In this document: one piece after another, positions 32,463 to 44,936 of the stretch
How positions within the stretch are numbered: the first letter of the stretch is position 1
Layout: the number at the start of each line of letters is the position of its first letter
Assembly: GCA_037962975.1 (NCBI GenBank)
Contig: CM075669.1
Location: 118,250,501 to 118,314,500 of the forward strand
DNA length: 64,000 bases
Origin: Clitoria ternatea
Lineage: Eukaryota > Streptophyta > Magnoliopsida > Fabales > Fabaceae
Direction of reading: 5' to 3'
The notes under the pieces: model-generated
Databases searched by the model: none
What the model was told of the DNA's origin: nothing
Seen by the model: the letters and a program-made list of their open reading frames with translations, nothing else
Made by a program: the position numbers and the translations under genes

Positions 32463-35400
32463 TCTGATAAAACGTTAATGGTTGTAGGGAACTCCACGAC
32501 TTCCCAATTGCTCAGCTCTTGATCTGGATGGCAAGCATATACCAGCTCCACATTGAGGTCAGGCTCATTCTCAACCATGGCAACTTGATCCGGATATATC
32601 ACTCCGGCGCTCTTAAAGCTCTGATAGAGATCGCAGATAGGGATTCTTGCAGTGTTGATCTCTTGACCAGTAAGGCGAGCAACTCTCCTCCCCTTCTTTT
32701 CCTCTTCAACCCTTTTCTTATCCATCACAGTGGGCTTATATCCCAAACCATATCTGTTTTTATTTTCCGGGAGACTCACTGGTTGGGTTCTGCCTTCCAA
32801 ATCCCGCCCTAATCCTTTTCCGGGTTGGTACCCTTTCCGCAACATGTTCAGTGTCACCATTAGAGGTACGTTGGGGAAAGACATCTTTACAACGCTTGTT
32901 GCATTGGCAATTTCCAAGGCTTGGAAGGATGTTTCGAGGGCTTCCTCGGTGGCCTCGATGTACGGAGTGGATATGGGTTTGCTGACCAAAAGGTCCTCCT
33001 CCCCAAAAACAGTCACCAACTTGTTATTGATGATGAATTTTAGTCTTTGATGCAGCGTGGAGGGGACCACCCCCGCCGAATGGATCCATGGTCGCCCTAA
33101 TAAACAGCTGTAGGCGGGCACGATATCCATCACTTGGAAGAGTACTTGGAAAGTACAGGGTCCGACTTGTATAGGCAATTCGATTTCTCCAATGACTTCC
33201 CTACGTGTCCCATCAAAAGCCCACACAACCATAGAGCTAGGTCTCATGTATGTTCCATCGAAAGGCAGTTTTGCCAACGTGGACTTCGGCATGACGTTCA
33301 GAGAAGATCCATTATCCATAAGTACTTTTGCCAGGATATAATCCTGATATTTCACAGAAATATAGAGGGCTTTGTTGTGCCCTCTTCCTTCAATAGGTAC
33401 TTCCTCATCTGTGAAGGTCAAGTAATTGTTTGCAACGATATGCCCCACTATGCCCCCAAATTGTTCGACGGGTAAGTCATGCTTCATGTGCGCCTCACTC
33501 AACACCTTCATCAATGTGTTCCGATGTGGTTCGGAACTCATTAGCAAAGACAACAGGGAAATTTTTGCAGGGGTGTGGTTCAATTGGTCCAACACCTGGT
33601 AGTCACTATGGCGAATAAACTTCAGGAATTCCTGGGCTTCCTCTTCAGTCACAGCCCCCTTTGTTTCGCCAGAGGCTACTTCTTTCCCAGTTTTTCCTTC
33701 TCCGGTAGTCTTGCCTTGTTTGGGTTCAGGTGGTGTATACACCCTTCCACTCTGTGTCATTCTTCCTACTCCGGTTATATTTGTAATAGAGGAGGATGGC
33801 ATGGAGTTGATCGCTTCAGGATTGGTGACGACCACATCTGTATTGTACCTCCATGGCACAGCATGGGAACTCTGGAAGGGGAAAGGGGTTGGTGCCCTAA
33901 CCGTGAAGACAGTCTTGGCAGGAGCCGAAGCTGCTGGCGTATCCTTATTATAGTATACGACCAGGGGTTTCGGAACTCGTGCCTTACCCTGTCCCTGTAC
34001 CATATTTATTTATTCTTCACGGCGCCTGCAGACCTCTATGACTCGAGCATTCATGAGTCTTTGAAGGGTTTCCTGGAAGCCCCTTCGCTTTGCGGACTGG
34101 AGGTCATTATGCTCTTCATCCCATGATCCTTCTATTAATCCGACCTTCAGCATATGGGAGTGTATTGTTTCCAAAGGCATTTGGATGTCCTCTACTTTGG
34201 AAATGCATTCTTCGTCCCCTTCTATGGCGTTGACATCCGGTCCTTTATGGTTTGGAAGGGGATTGGTTGTCACACTTGGGCTCCCTTCTTTAAAGCTTAT
34301 CCAGTCGGCCCGAATGAGGTCCCTTACCTTAAACTTCAGTGCCAGGCAGTTCTCAGTAGAATGTCCCGGTGCACCAGCGTGGTAATCACACCGTGCATTT
34401 GGGTCATACCCTCTAGGATATGGCGGCTGAAGTGGCTTTAGAGGGCACGACACCACCATCGTGTTTTCGATGAGGTAAGGGAGAAGTTCTGTGTAAGAGA
34501 TAGGGATCGGATCAAATTGCGGTGGGGCACGGTCATTGTTTTGACTTCTCTGATTTGGATTTGGCGGGTTCATTTATGGCTGTTGGTATGGCGCTTGTGG
34601 TGGTTGATATGGTGCCTGTAGTGGTGCAAGAGGTCGCATGACAGGTGGGCGGAAATGTGGTGGATGTGGTGTTTGAACGGCGGCCACATATGGATGTGGT
34701 GTATTATGATAGGTTGATGGAAAGGCGACCGGGGTGGGTGGCCTCGGCTGGTTTCTTCCCTGATTATGGGAGATTAGATTAGTCTTTCCCTCTCTTCTCT
34801 TTCCTTCCCCATGGGAGGGTCTTCTTGCTGCATTAACCCCAGCTGGGCCTCGGGCGATCTTCCCTGTCCGGAGGCCATTTTCTATTCTTTCTCCGATAGT
34901 GACGATATCGGAGAAGTGGGATGAAATACTTCCAATCATCTTGTCATAGAATGGCGATTGGAGTGTGTCAATAAATGTTGAGATCACCTCTTTCTTAGAC
35001 AGAGTTAGGTCAACTTGTGCTGCTACTTCACGCCACCGTTGGGCGTATTCTTTGAACGTCTCGTTGTCTTTCTTGGACATGTTCTGCAATTGTACTCTAT
35101 CTGGCACCATGTCCAAATTGTACTTATACTGTTGCATGAAAGCATCTGCCAGATCCTCCCAACAGCGTATACGAGATCGTTCAAGATGGTTATACCAAGT
35201 CAGAGGCGCTCCAGCCAAACTATCTTGAAAACAATGGATGAGCAGAGAGTCGTTGGAGGCATGCAAAGCCATCTTCCGACAGTACATGGTAAGATGGTTT
35301 TTCGGACATGTCAGCCCCCGATACTTATCAAATTCAGGCGTTTTAAATTTGGGAGGAATAACAACGTCAGGAATTAGATAGAGTTGTGCAGCACTGCCTA

Positions 35401-36037
35401 ATCCAAATCGATTCATTCCATCCATCTCCCTTAAACGCCTTTCCAAGAACTCTAATCTTCCTTCCTGGGTAGCAGCAGTGGCAGTACTTGGACCTGTGAC
35501 GACATAGTGACTAGCATTCTTGACTGGTCGGTCAACATGTGCCGGGCTCTCATTCGGAATTAAGGCTTGGTGTCCAGTTTTGGCTTGGGCAGCTTGTGGT
35601 TGTTCAGCCTGAGTATGGACCGGAATCGTTTGAGGATTCCGGACAGGTGGGATGTTTGGTTGAGCCGCGTGAAGGATTGTTTCCTGATAATCTGGCTCCT
35701 CTTGGAGTGGTGGGAAATAGCCTGGGGGTAACCCATACTATGGGAAGGGTACGACATTCCCTTCTTTATCAACAAAAGTGTGTTGTTGAACATGAGCAGG
35801 GTTCGGCTTACTAAGGCAAACAGTAACAGTAGGCCCTGCAAGGTTTGAGCTCGGTCCCCCAGCATGACCTTGAGCGTGTTGGAGAATGGGAGATTGCTGC
35901 CTAGCATTTTCAACTTCTGCTAAAGAATCCCTTTCTGCGATTCTCCTTTCGAACATCTTGGCCATTTCAGCCATTTGTTCTTTCAACTGATTAACCTCAG
36001 CTTGCAAATTCTCATTTTCTTGTTCTATATCGGCCAT
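32459..36037 (-). pseudogene. gag-pro: Tat gag-protease, three in-frame stops
   Basis: One reading frame runs from the ATG at 36037 to the TAA at 32459 (1193 codons), broken by TAG at 35738-35740 (codon 100), TAA at 34574-34576 and TAA at 34010-34012. Segments: N-terminal coiled coil (ENENLQAEVNQLKEQM); retrotransposon gag domain in 34574-35446 (LTMYCRKMALHASNDSLLI, AGAPLTWYNHLE, FKEYAQRWREVAAQV); a CHHC knuckle (CDYHAGAPGHSTENC) near 34370; protease with MDNGSSLNVMP (Asp 230 of the last 514 codons); and a G-patch-like segment GYQPGKGLGRDLEGRTQP. All three stops fit C to T changes of Gln codons. The third, at the gag/pro border, might instead be a native gag terminator. Confidence 0.85.
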
Positions 36038-36898
36038 GAGTTTCTTTTTGAGCCTGGTCTCATAGGGATGCTTACCGGTAGTGTCTAAAGAATCACGACA
36101 AACGGTTAGAAAAATAAAGGGAACAGTTAAAGAGGATCATCCATTCACCCAAAGAATACTCATGTGTTCCAAAGATTTTGACTAATCGAATCTTTGGGTG
36201 ATAGATGATCCCTCTTTAATAACAGGAAAGTGAAAATGACATAAGGTAAAGTAAAATTTGCCCTTTCGTGGCCTAAGTCAGGTTTTGTTGAAGGTTTCCT
36301 CTAGACCCTAGGGCTTATCTAAAAGTGACTCTCCACACCGGGTGGCTTATACTAGACTTCTAGAAGGTCACTAGAGCCAAGATCCTACCCATGACAGGGA
36401 CGCAACAGTGGGGAACCACTAGGTGCGTATGTCACAAGAGGTCGAACTCTAGTTGGGGTTCTCACGATCACCGGATAGGAAGTACATCCTATACGATTCT
36501 GTATACCAACCCCTCCTAACTTAAGTTTCATTTGGGGCCCGGGTATAGGGCGCCACTCATAAGTGTGTGCGAGTAATTTGTGAGTGTAGTGTGTGAAAGG
36601 GCATTCAATACCTTTTACCTTACCTTATTCTGCACAAAGAACAAACACAGAACAAATATACAAAGTCGTCTACCCTAGGGTTCAATGATTGCAGAAAAGT
36701 AACATAGTCTTCTACCCTAGGGTTCAACAATCATACAGAACATGGACGATAAAGCAAATAACAAGATGCAATTTAAAACAATAACGAACATTCACAACAA
36801 TCAACGGAAAATAAAAACAAGGGGGAGAAATCCAAGCTAAACAAAGGCTATATAAAAAAACGCGCTTTCAACCAAACTGGCCTGACTCTCTTAAGTGT
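36038..36898 (-). other. 5' untranslated leader of the Tat element
   Basis: About 860 bp between the primer binding site and the gag ATG. No ORF1 of the Ogre kind is visible. CAAAGATTTTGACTAATCG/AATCTTTGGG near 36165-36200 forms an inverted repeat within direct GGATCATCYATTCACCC-like blocks (36134 and 36203), a possible packaging or dimerisation structure. Confidence 0.45.
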
Positions 36899-36915
36899 CC
36901 CCAGTGGAGTCGCCA
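36899..36915 (-). promoter_or_regulatory. Primer binding site, tRNA-Arg type
   Basis: Minus strand TGGCGACTCCACTGGGG, two bases inside the 5' LTR. It complements the 3' end of a plant tRNA-Arg (CCCCAGCGGAGTCG plus CCA) with one G:U-type difference. tRNA-Arg priming is typical for Ogre-like elements. Confidence 0.85.
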
Positions 36916-36917
36916 TC

Positions 36918-39112
36918 TGTCGCAACCTTGATCGCGACGGCGCGGCGAGAAAGAGAGAAGGTGTAGAATGAAACAGGGAGTCGCCACCAACATTTTTATC
37001 CATAGGAAAAACATTGGAAAAAAACTAAGTTCAGTAAAGCACTGGTTAAAAATTGAGATTCAAGTTCGGGAGTCGGTTACGAGTAGGGAAGGTATTAGCA
37101 CCCTACATCGCCTGTCAAAAACAGTACCAAGATTGAAAATGCGCAACATAAATAGCCTTACAAAAGATGGTTTATTTCTTCCCTTTTATTGTTGTATTTT
37201 TTATTTAAAAAACAACAGAATGGAGTGAGAGAATTGTACAAACTGAGAATGTCGAAGCGAGGTCAATGGGATGTTTCATCCAAATTAAACTCGACTTCGA
37301 TATGAGACAGAGAGGGGAAGAGAATGCTAATAAGGCGTCACGCCTAAATTGGACATTCTCGAATAAAAAACAAGGATAGGAAAGAGATAAGCGGGACGTC
37401 TCGTCCTAAGTATCCCTTCCCTATGAATTATGGCGAGGCTTGAGCAAAAAAAACTAGGGGGAAATCAACAAGACGTCACGTCTAAATTGATTTTCACGGA
37501 AGTGACCAAAAAAACATTTATGAAAGAAACATGAAAGTGAGGAAATAAATCAATAAAAAGAAATAAGAAAGATGGGCCCGACAGGAGTTGAGGTCCTGCT
37601 CCTACGTATTCTTGAATTATCAAGAAATCAGGGTTACGTAGTTCTGAGTGTTGTTCTTTTAGGAAAAGACTTGGGAAATGATGATGGATGTCATTGAGAC
37701 GGGAAACTCATACAAGGCGAAGTTCTTCACACGTGTACGAATCCTAAAGAGGTTGTGTAGACGGGAGTGCTCCCGTACGACACCGTTTTTTTTTTTTTTA
37801 AAAAAAAGAAGATTTTCAAACTAGAAAATATAACATGTGCAAAATTTATTACTTATTATTTTTATATTATTATTTTTTTTCTAGGGGAAAGGGGGGGTAA
37901 ACACTGACAGTATAAACTATGCTACGCATAAAATCATAACTGTGGACGGCAAACTGGCAAGGAAACAAATGATTGAAAACAAGAGAAATAAGGGACAGAA
38001 AGGAACCGGTGTGGAGGGCTCAGGACCGGTGTTGGAGTCAGGCGCAGGTCCGGTGTCAAATCGGTACTGGACTTACACGTTGACAGAAACACTGGACCGG
38101 TGTTGGATTAAATGCTGGAAACTGAAGGATGTGACCGGTGTTGGTATGAGTTGATCCGAAGCGAGGAAGTGCCCAGACGCTGTGTAGGGTCGATGTCGAG
38201 GATTGGTAAAGGCAGTGACCTGGTAAGGTACAATGGAAACAGTGAAGGGCAATGACTTCGTGCTGGGACGGTGTAGGTTCGACGTAGGAACGGTGTAGGT
38301 TCGATGTGAGGGACAGTCTCTGAACAATGGAGAACTTCAAGTTTTCTAATACTGGAGGTCTTTTTATGATAATCTAGGCAAATCACGGGTTTCAAATGGG
38401 AAAGTCCTTTGAAGGTTTTCAGGAATCGGAGAGAATTTGGGAGAGTTTTCTTCCAAGAGGGGGATTCCAACCCCTTGAGCTTCTTTGGTTGGGGTATTTA
38501 TAAGGCTTAAGGGTATGGGTTGAGTGTTTGGGACAACCAGAGTTCCCACTCACCCATACGCATAGTGGTGCAACCCTGGCCACTATCTGTTTGTGGGGAG
38601 CAGTGGTTCAGTGGGGTATTTTTAATTGTCCACTTCCGCCCGTTGTCTGCCACCTTTAGAGAGTGCGATTCCAGGTCAGCGCGCATAAACCTCCGACCTC
38701 GTCCTTCCGTTGTCGAGTTTGTGACGTCGGCCTTTAAAGACACCGGTTGGACGGGATTCCAACTGGTCCGATGTGGCCTCTCAAGAACCTGGGTCTGTAT
38801 CTTCATACCGGTTGAACTTTTTCAAGGTGGTATCACAGGGGCGGTGTTCTCCCTCCTAGTCCGGATCTAATGTTTCAGCCGGTGTGCATATGTTTCGATC
38901 TGAGTCATCCCATTAGATCGAGAAATTTTACTTGGGCCGGATTGACCTGTCCTTCCGTTGTCAGATGTATGACATGGGTCACTAAGAAAATCCAGCAACT
39001 GGTCCGGTGTTCCCCACATAAACTGGTGTCATTTTTACAACAGTCGAAACTTTTGGGGTGCCACGGGACCGGTGTCCTTTCCATTTGGGCCGGACCGAAA
39101 GAAGTGTTCACA
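36918..39112 (-). repeat. 5' LTR of the Tat element
   Basis: 2195 bp, TGTCGCAACC to TGTTCACA. It keeps CpG sites that are TpG or CpA in the other LTR (for example at its first 30 bases), pointing to methylation decay. The GGGGTATTTATAAGGC stretch at 38490-38505 includes TTATAAATA on the minus strand, a candidate TATA box for the genomic RNA, about 610 bp into the LTR. Confidence 0.95.
38494..38502 (-). promoter_or_regulatory. Candidate TATA box of the Tat 5' LTR
   Basis: TTATAAATA on the minus strand within GGGTATTTATAAGG. Distance from the LTR start suits a U3 promoter. The same box is present in the 3' LTR near 21988. Confidence 0.5.
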
Positions 39113-39117
39113 ATATA
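39113..39117. other. Target site duplication, right copy (ATATA)
   Basis: ATATA directly after the LTR end at 39112, identical to 20407-20411. Confidence 0.9.
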
Positions 39118-41573
39118 AAATCAACTTTTTACTATAATCTTTATACATTGGTTGTGTTACACTCAGTATAAAAATAACATAGTGACAATTTTAAAAATAA
39201 ATTGTAACTTTACACTAGTTATTAAATAGAATCGATATAAAAAATATTATTTACACTAATCTAAGTTTCAAGTGACATATATTGAATTTATTTTAGGTTT
39301 GTAATTGTTTTAGGTAACAACCAATATAAAATTTAGATCAGAATCAACCCAAATCCCTAACTTGTTTCATACCGCTCCCGTCTCTCTTTCTTTCTCCTTC
39401 GAAACCCCTTCATACCACTCTCAGCTTACTTTCTTCCTCTTTCGCATTCGTCACACCCATTGTGCTGCTTAACATCCGTAACATCCATCATCTCACTTTC
39501 TTGCTCACACTTCATCTCACCCATCATAGTTTCTTTTCAATCGTTTCCAAATATCATGATTCCTAAACCGTAATTTTCCTAAATCCTTTAAGCCTTTGTT
39601 CTTAAACATCCAACACTAATTTGTTCTATTTAAGAAAAATACAGCTTAATTGTCATTGATGAGAAAGAATCTGGGATTCCATGATTCCAGTTAGGAGATT
39701 TGAGTGATTAGTGTTCACTAGTTTGTAACTAGATTATAGTAAGACAACCAACAGATGCTTCTTAATTCATAAAGTAACTCAATCCTCACCTTTCACTACA
39801 TTGTGTTTTGTGGAGAATGCCTCAAAATTCACACAATTCTCATATTACAGCTTTTAACTTAGGTGATGGTTCCACTGGCACATTCCCCCTTAATCACTAT
39901 GTTTTATACTTAACCATTCAATTTTAAGACATCACCTTTTAGTTAGGTTCTTGTATTCTATACTATTGTCTTGCGTTGAAACTCGTGTAAGTAAGACAAT
40001 GATAAATGCCAATTTCTTTTAAATGTGTGGTTGTGTTATGTTTACATATTTTATTCATTTTTGTTTAGTGTGATTGTAGCTCATCTGCAATTTTTCTACT
40101 TCTACTAAATTGCTAGTGAATAACAAACATGTATTAGGAACTTAAATAGATAGAAGAAAGTTAGAAAATAGAAACTACCCAACAATTTTGTTACTAATGA
40201 TTATGTGGGGAAGTGCTTCTTGAGAAGAAATTAATTCTTTCTCGAAAATGATAAAATTATATGGCATTTAGATTTTAAAAATTAAATTCTATGGTCAGTT
40301 CATATTTGGGGCAGAATCTTTGCTTCATAGAGCAATTTGACATTGTAATGGCCAAGGAAGTTGTTGAAATGATATAGGTAATATTAAAGTTTTCCTGATT
40401 TAGTTCTTCATTTCTTTGATGTTCAGTGATTTGCTAGTGTTGCTAATATGTGAAGTTGATATATATGTTGAGTTTAGATTTTTCTTTAATTTTCAGTAAA
40501 TTATATATGCTTAAATTTTTTAGATACCACTTCTGTCACTAAATATATATAAGACCCTTTTGAGAAAAATGTTTATCCTTTAATATGAGATTCTATTTCA
40601 AATTTCTATGTCATTTATTATTTTTGACCATAATACCACTATTAATATATAACTTTTCTTCGAATTAAGATAACAATAAATGACATATATCAATTAGATT
40701 ATTTATCTCTACTATGATAATTTTGTTATTAATAGAGAGAGAAAATGGAGAAAATAAATGATAAGTCCTAATAACTTTAAGGGATTTGGAAAATTAATAC
40801 AAACTTCAAACAATTTTAATGATTTCAACTAAACTAACTAACTTTGTTAGAACGCATGAATTATGTAAAAAAATCTTATATTAAATAATGAATACAGTAA
40901 TTTTTTTTGACTTGAGTATAAGCAATATTATTTTGGTTGGTTGTAAGAGAACACATCAACCTAGCTATGACATTTGGTCTCCTTTTGGCCAAGAATAAGA
41001 AGTCTTCCCTCACAAGAGCATGCACTCAAATTTATCTCCTATTATTAAGCCTTCTGCTACAATTTTTAGCAATAATGAATTGTTATTTCATTCTGTATTT
41101 ATTTATTGTTGTAATATGATATTTGAGCGTAAATGATGTGAAGAGTTTGTTTTAATTATATGATGATATTTATATTGTAAATGATATTTTGGTTGTCAAT
41201 ATTTTAGTTTTAATTTATATTTTTTAATTATATAAAGACATTCAGGTTTAATTTGAATATGAAAAAAAAACTAGAAAAAACTACTATATTTTACATTAGT
41301 TGTAAAATATAGGTGGTAAAAATGAACTTATTACACCGGATGCAAAATGTGATTTGATGTAAAATAACATCTTTTACATTAAGTGTAAATCAAGAACGAG
41401 TGTAAAATGATATCTTTTATAGTGTATGTTAAATATAAAGCGGTATAAATGAGTATTTTACTCTGATGTAAAAGGTCATTATTTTTTTACATCCTCTGTT
41501 TCTACATCGGTTGTTGAACCAATGTAAAAAGCCAAAAACAATCAGTATAAAAAGTTTGTTTTTTCCACTAGTA
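39118..41573. other. Interior and right end of the small CACTA element
   Basis: No protein-coding gene. Subterminal TTTACA/TGTAAA words occur at 39200-39260 and 41290-41530. 39360-39560 is a C/T-rich leader-like stretch. The rest is AT-rich without recognisable domains, consistent with a non-autonomous derivative. Confidence 0.6.
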
Positions 41574-42312
41574 TACATTTCCCAAATGATATCAAAGTTC
41601 TCCTCTCCATTAGCTTGGTTAAAAAAAAAAAATAAACGGTACTGCTTACCTGGCACCCACGTCTAATGAAATAACTTATATGACACACTAGAAAGATACT
41701 CATCCAGTTGCGTGTGATTGGTTAGAAATGAAACATATACTATTTAATCCTTGTGTGTTTAATATTATTGAAAGAATTAAATTAGATATATGAAAGAAGA
41801 AAAAATGATATGCATAACTCAAATCTTGCTTTGTTAAAATTGTAAACTCTTTAGTTTTATCAGTCTATTTTAAATAGATATTGTCTATGTTTATTCATTT
41901 CAATTAATGATTAGTTTTTTTTGTTGGTGAAAAAATAATAAGACAATATGAGATTTTATCCACACATAACTTGTTACATTATATCAATGAAAATAAAATC
42001 CCCTAATATGGCAATTTGTCACATTTTCTTTGATTCAATTTTTTTATCCTTCTTAAAAAATTAATTTTGTTACTTAAATTTAATTCTTCTATTTTGTAAG
42101 GATAAAGCAATCAGTATTTGATATAAATATTTAAATTTTAAGGAAAGATGAAATCCTAAATATCCATATAACTAGAGTATATTGCATTCATTTACTTTAC
42201 CGCTATTACAAAAGTTGAGTTATACTAATGCATAATTAATTGGTGCAATAAAAATTCAACATTATTCTAAACAAAATAGCTAGTTAACTAATAAAGCAAA
42301 TACATTCCATTA
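41574..42312. other. AT-rich spacer
   Basis: I see no gene, repeat or transposon end apart from the TAC duplication at 41574-41576. Confidence 0.4.
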
Positions 42313-42519
42313 TGTGACGTCCTACGTCAATTTACCTTTATTTATATCCATTTAATTAATTTTCACAATAAATTTTTCACATTTAATAAAATTTAATTAT
42401 TTCTCATTTCAAAATAATATTTATTTTTACTAAACATACTCAAAATAATAATTATGTAGTTTGGCAAAACCTTAGAATTCCCTTGATTTAGAAAAGAATC
42501 AAAAATATGAAACAGGGGC

Positions 42520-42605
42520 CTGACGCTGCGCGCCATTCCCACGCGTAGCGTCAGCCCTCTGCTGCGCACCTCACGCTACGCGCCAGCCTCACGCGTAGCG
42601 TGGGC
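42520..42605. repeat. ACGCTACGCG word array, 3' copy
   Basis: Five GC-rich blocks: TGACGCTGCGCGCC, CACGCGTAGCGTCAG, TGCTGCGCACC, CACGCTACGCGCC and CACGCGTAGCGTGGG, in both orientations. Confidence 0.75.
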
Positions 42606-43333
42606 ATGACAGTGACAGCACCTGATGCTGTTACACATTTAAACCATTTTACTAACCTCTAACCTATCCAATTGGCCCGTTTTAGATCCGATTGCCACGA
42701 AACTTCACGGGCCACCTGTTTTCCCCATTTCGGAACTGTTGGCGCTATTCGTTCGCCAAAATTCCAACATATGCGCAAGTTATACGCGAAATGCATTTTA
42801 ACCCAATTAGGTGCAAAACCCTTACACCAAACATCCTAAATGGATTCCAATGGACCAAAAGCCAATGCATCTAAATCCTAAATGTCATGGAAGACCTATT
42901 GATGCATTCTGGGGTTTCTCACACCCACCGAATCTTAATTTCACCTATCCGGTTCCTTAAATTCAATATCCAACTATATGCATAACTTATCTGAATCCAT
43001 CCAATCATCACCCTAGCATCAATCACATAGCACACATATCAATCATGCGTCAATACAACACCTGCCCATCACATTCAACATTCACACGTGTCAATGGCTC
43101 CGTGCCATAATTCATCCTCATCAATAAGTCATCAAACCACAACATGCATAATCATGGCAAGTTCATCACACATACTTTATCATCTATCACCCACTATATT
43201 AATACATTACTTATTACACACTTAAACACATACACACAAAATATTACATTTATTATACACATCTCCATTCCTTGACATCAAACTTCCTCTTGGCGCACCT
43301 CCGTAGCATTAGCATCCTCCCTGTCATTGGTCA

Positions 43334-44259
43334 CTAAAATTTAACAACAGCAAGGGTGAGTGTTTGGAATATCATAATTAATATAGAACGAAATATTAAA
43401 CTTAACAATACCTACTACTCTTTGTTATTACATAATCTCTTTCGATTTCCTGCACTTATCCACGTCGATATAACTACACACATACATATCAATCTTTAAC
43501 TTATTCAAGCCATACTTTCATTCATTCACATTACACTTTCAATTCATAATTCATTTTCCATCATCAATCAATATAAGATTCACATAAGTTACAACTGACT
43601 CTCATGTAATTTGACGCCTAGTATCCGGATACTAAAGGACTGGCCTTCAGCTGGGAGTCCGACTTGACATCCCGTGAACCCGACTTGGTTCACCGAGCCC
43701 GACTTGGCTCTCCACCTCAACCACTGGGTCCGACTTGACCACTGGGTAGCTCAACTGGGCACAAAGACCACGGGAGCCAGAAAACGAGGGGTATACATAC
43801 CGTTGGCCATCCCATACCACATATTCACATATCATATCTCATAATCATAACATATCATTAACAAACCACATGTGCAACTACCAGAAACTGGCATGTGCTC
43901 ACAATACAGGGCGACCGACTTGTCAAACCCATTCATACAATGCTATTGCATATATCATCAATAATCCAAAATTCTGCATGTTTATTCATAATCAAATATA
44001 CATACACCACTCAAAGTGAGAATATTACACATATCTTTTACTTTCATCATTCCAATCTTTATTTCATTATATAATCAATCAAATCAACATATTCCTTTCA
44101 TATTTAACCATTTAATCTTACTCCACATACTCATATATTCACAACTACTATATTTAGTTATTTTATATTATTTATGACAACTTTTACTAACATTCCCAAA
44201 CTTCCCATAACCCATTCTCATATCGATTCTAATTAAATATGACTCGAACACCCCCTTAC
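43334..44259 (-). other. Putative intron within the solo LTR
   Basis: Donor AGAG|GTAAGGGGG, acceptor TTAAATTTTAG|TGACC with ACTCACCCTTGCTG shortly upstream. Same layout as in the LTRs at 16325 and 53444. Splicing is inferred. Confidence 0.4.
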
Positions 44260-44699
44260 CTCTATTCCGAGCTTCGACAGTTTGCTCAAGGGGTGGATAG
44301 CGTCCTATAGCCGCTGGATTCACCGTTCCTCTTTCGCTTCCGACGTCCACTTCGTCGATCGCTTGCCTAACACTCGTTCCGGCACCTACGGTCACCGAAA
44401 CATCAAATTAGTTAGTACGTTACCTTCCTTATACTTCCAAACTCATTACCCAAGCTTCACAAGCCACTGAAACTCAGAATCAAAACCCCAATCATCACAT
44501 GCAAACTCGGATTTCATGAAGGGAAGGAGAAGAAACTAAAGATTAGAGGCCCTAGATGCCTTACCTTGGTTCCAAATTGCTTAAAACCACCAAGAATCCA
44601 AGTTTTCCTCAAAACCCTAGCCAAAACGCCTCAGAGAAGAGAGAAAATGAAAAAGAGGGTTTTCAGGTTCTGTTCTGTGTGACCCTGTTATAAAACAGA

Positions 44700-44812
44700 T
44701 CGCGACGCTGGCGCTACGCGTCAGCCTGGAGCTACGCGTCAGCTCACTAAATCGCACCTGACGCTACGCGTCCCATCCACGCTACGCGTCAGGGTCCTGA
44801 TGCCATTTTCCT
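44700..44812. repeat. ACGCTACGCGT word array, upstream of the promoter
   Basis: Blocks GACGCTGGCGCTACGCGTC, GGAGCTACGCGTCAG, TGACGCTACGCGTCC and CACGCTACGCGTCAGG. The same vocabulary is found 2.1 kb away at the LTR's other end. Confidence 0.75.
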
Positions 44813-44936
44813 TAAAATTTCATTTAAAACTGCTTTTCCCCGCTTTACATTTCATATACCATTTTCATTATAAGCCAAATAATAATTTACTCATTTCCAA
44901 TTTATTTTCTATTATCAAAACATCTGGGATGTTACA

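Larger units (their letters stand above)
20412..39112 (-). mobile_element. Complete Tat-lineage (Ogre/Retand-like) Ty3/gypsy retrotransposon
   Basis: 18.7 kb flanked by ATATA on both sides, with LTRs at 20412-22603 and 36918-39112 beginning TGTYGCAACC and ending GTGTTCACA. On the minus strand it has a tRNA-Arg-type primer binding site next to the right LTR, gag-pro (36037-32459), a putative intron, pol (32250-28803), a long 3' region with tandem arrays, a plus-strand ORF and a polypurine tract beside the left LTR. The second RNase H between RNase H and integrase, the absence of a chromodomain, the intron between protease and RT, and an antisense ORF in the 3' region are known traits of Tat-lineage elements. 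An Ogre-type ORF1 ahead of gag is not seen. Confidence 0.93.
20402..41573 (+). mobile_element. Non-autonomous CACTA element split by a retrotransposon
   Basis: The left tip CACTAATATA (20402-20411) is followed, once the 18.7-kb retrotransposon and one ATATA duplicate are ignored, by 39118 onward. The right tip at 41573 ends CCACTAGTA. Its reverse complement (TACTAGTGGAAAA, then AACTTTTTATACTG) resembles the left terminus (CACTAATATAAAA, then AACTTTTTACTAT). Both sides carry the 3-bp duplication TAC (20399-20401 and 41574-41576). Subterminal words TTTACA/TGTAAA are frequent at both ends. The element itself is about 2.47 kb and shows no transposase. A pyrimidine-rich leader-like stretch is at 39360-39560. 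The terminal G to A change at 41573 may have disabled it. Confidence 0.75.
42313..44936 (-). mobile_element. Solo LTR, 2.6 kb, minus strand
   Basis: On the minus strand it starts TGTAACATCCC at 44936 and ends GACGTCACA at 42313. Flanks are CATTA (42308-42312) and CATTG (44937-44941), a 5-bp duplication with one transition. A TTTTATAAC promoter-like stretch at 44687-44695 is preceded by GC-rich ACGCTACGCGT words (44700-44812), which recur near the other end (42520-42605). A good donor (AGAG|GTAAGGGGG, 44259) and an acceptor (ATTTTAG, 43334) define a putative 926-bp intron. No internal retrotransposon genes adjoin. Confidence 0.65.

Noticed and set aside
32459..36037. Plus-strand frames opposite gag-pro, for example 33575-34126
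   Set aside because: Shadows of the real minus-strand gag-pro. They contain no recognisable domains.
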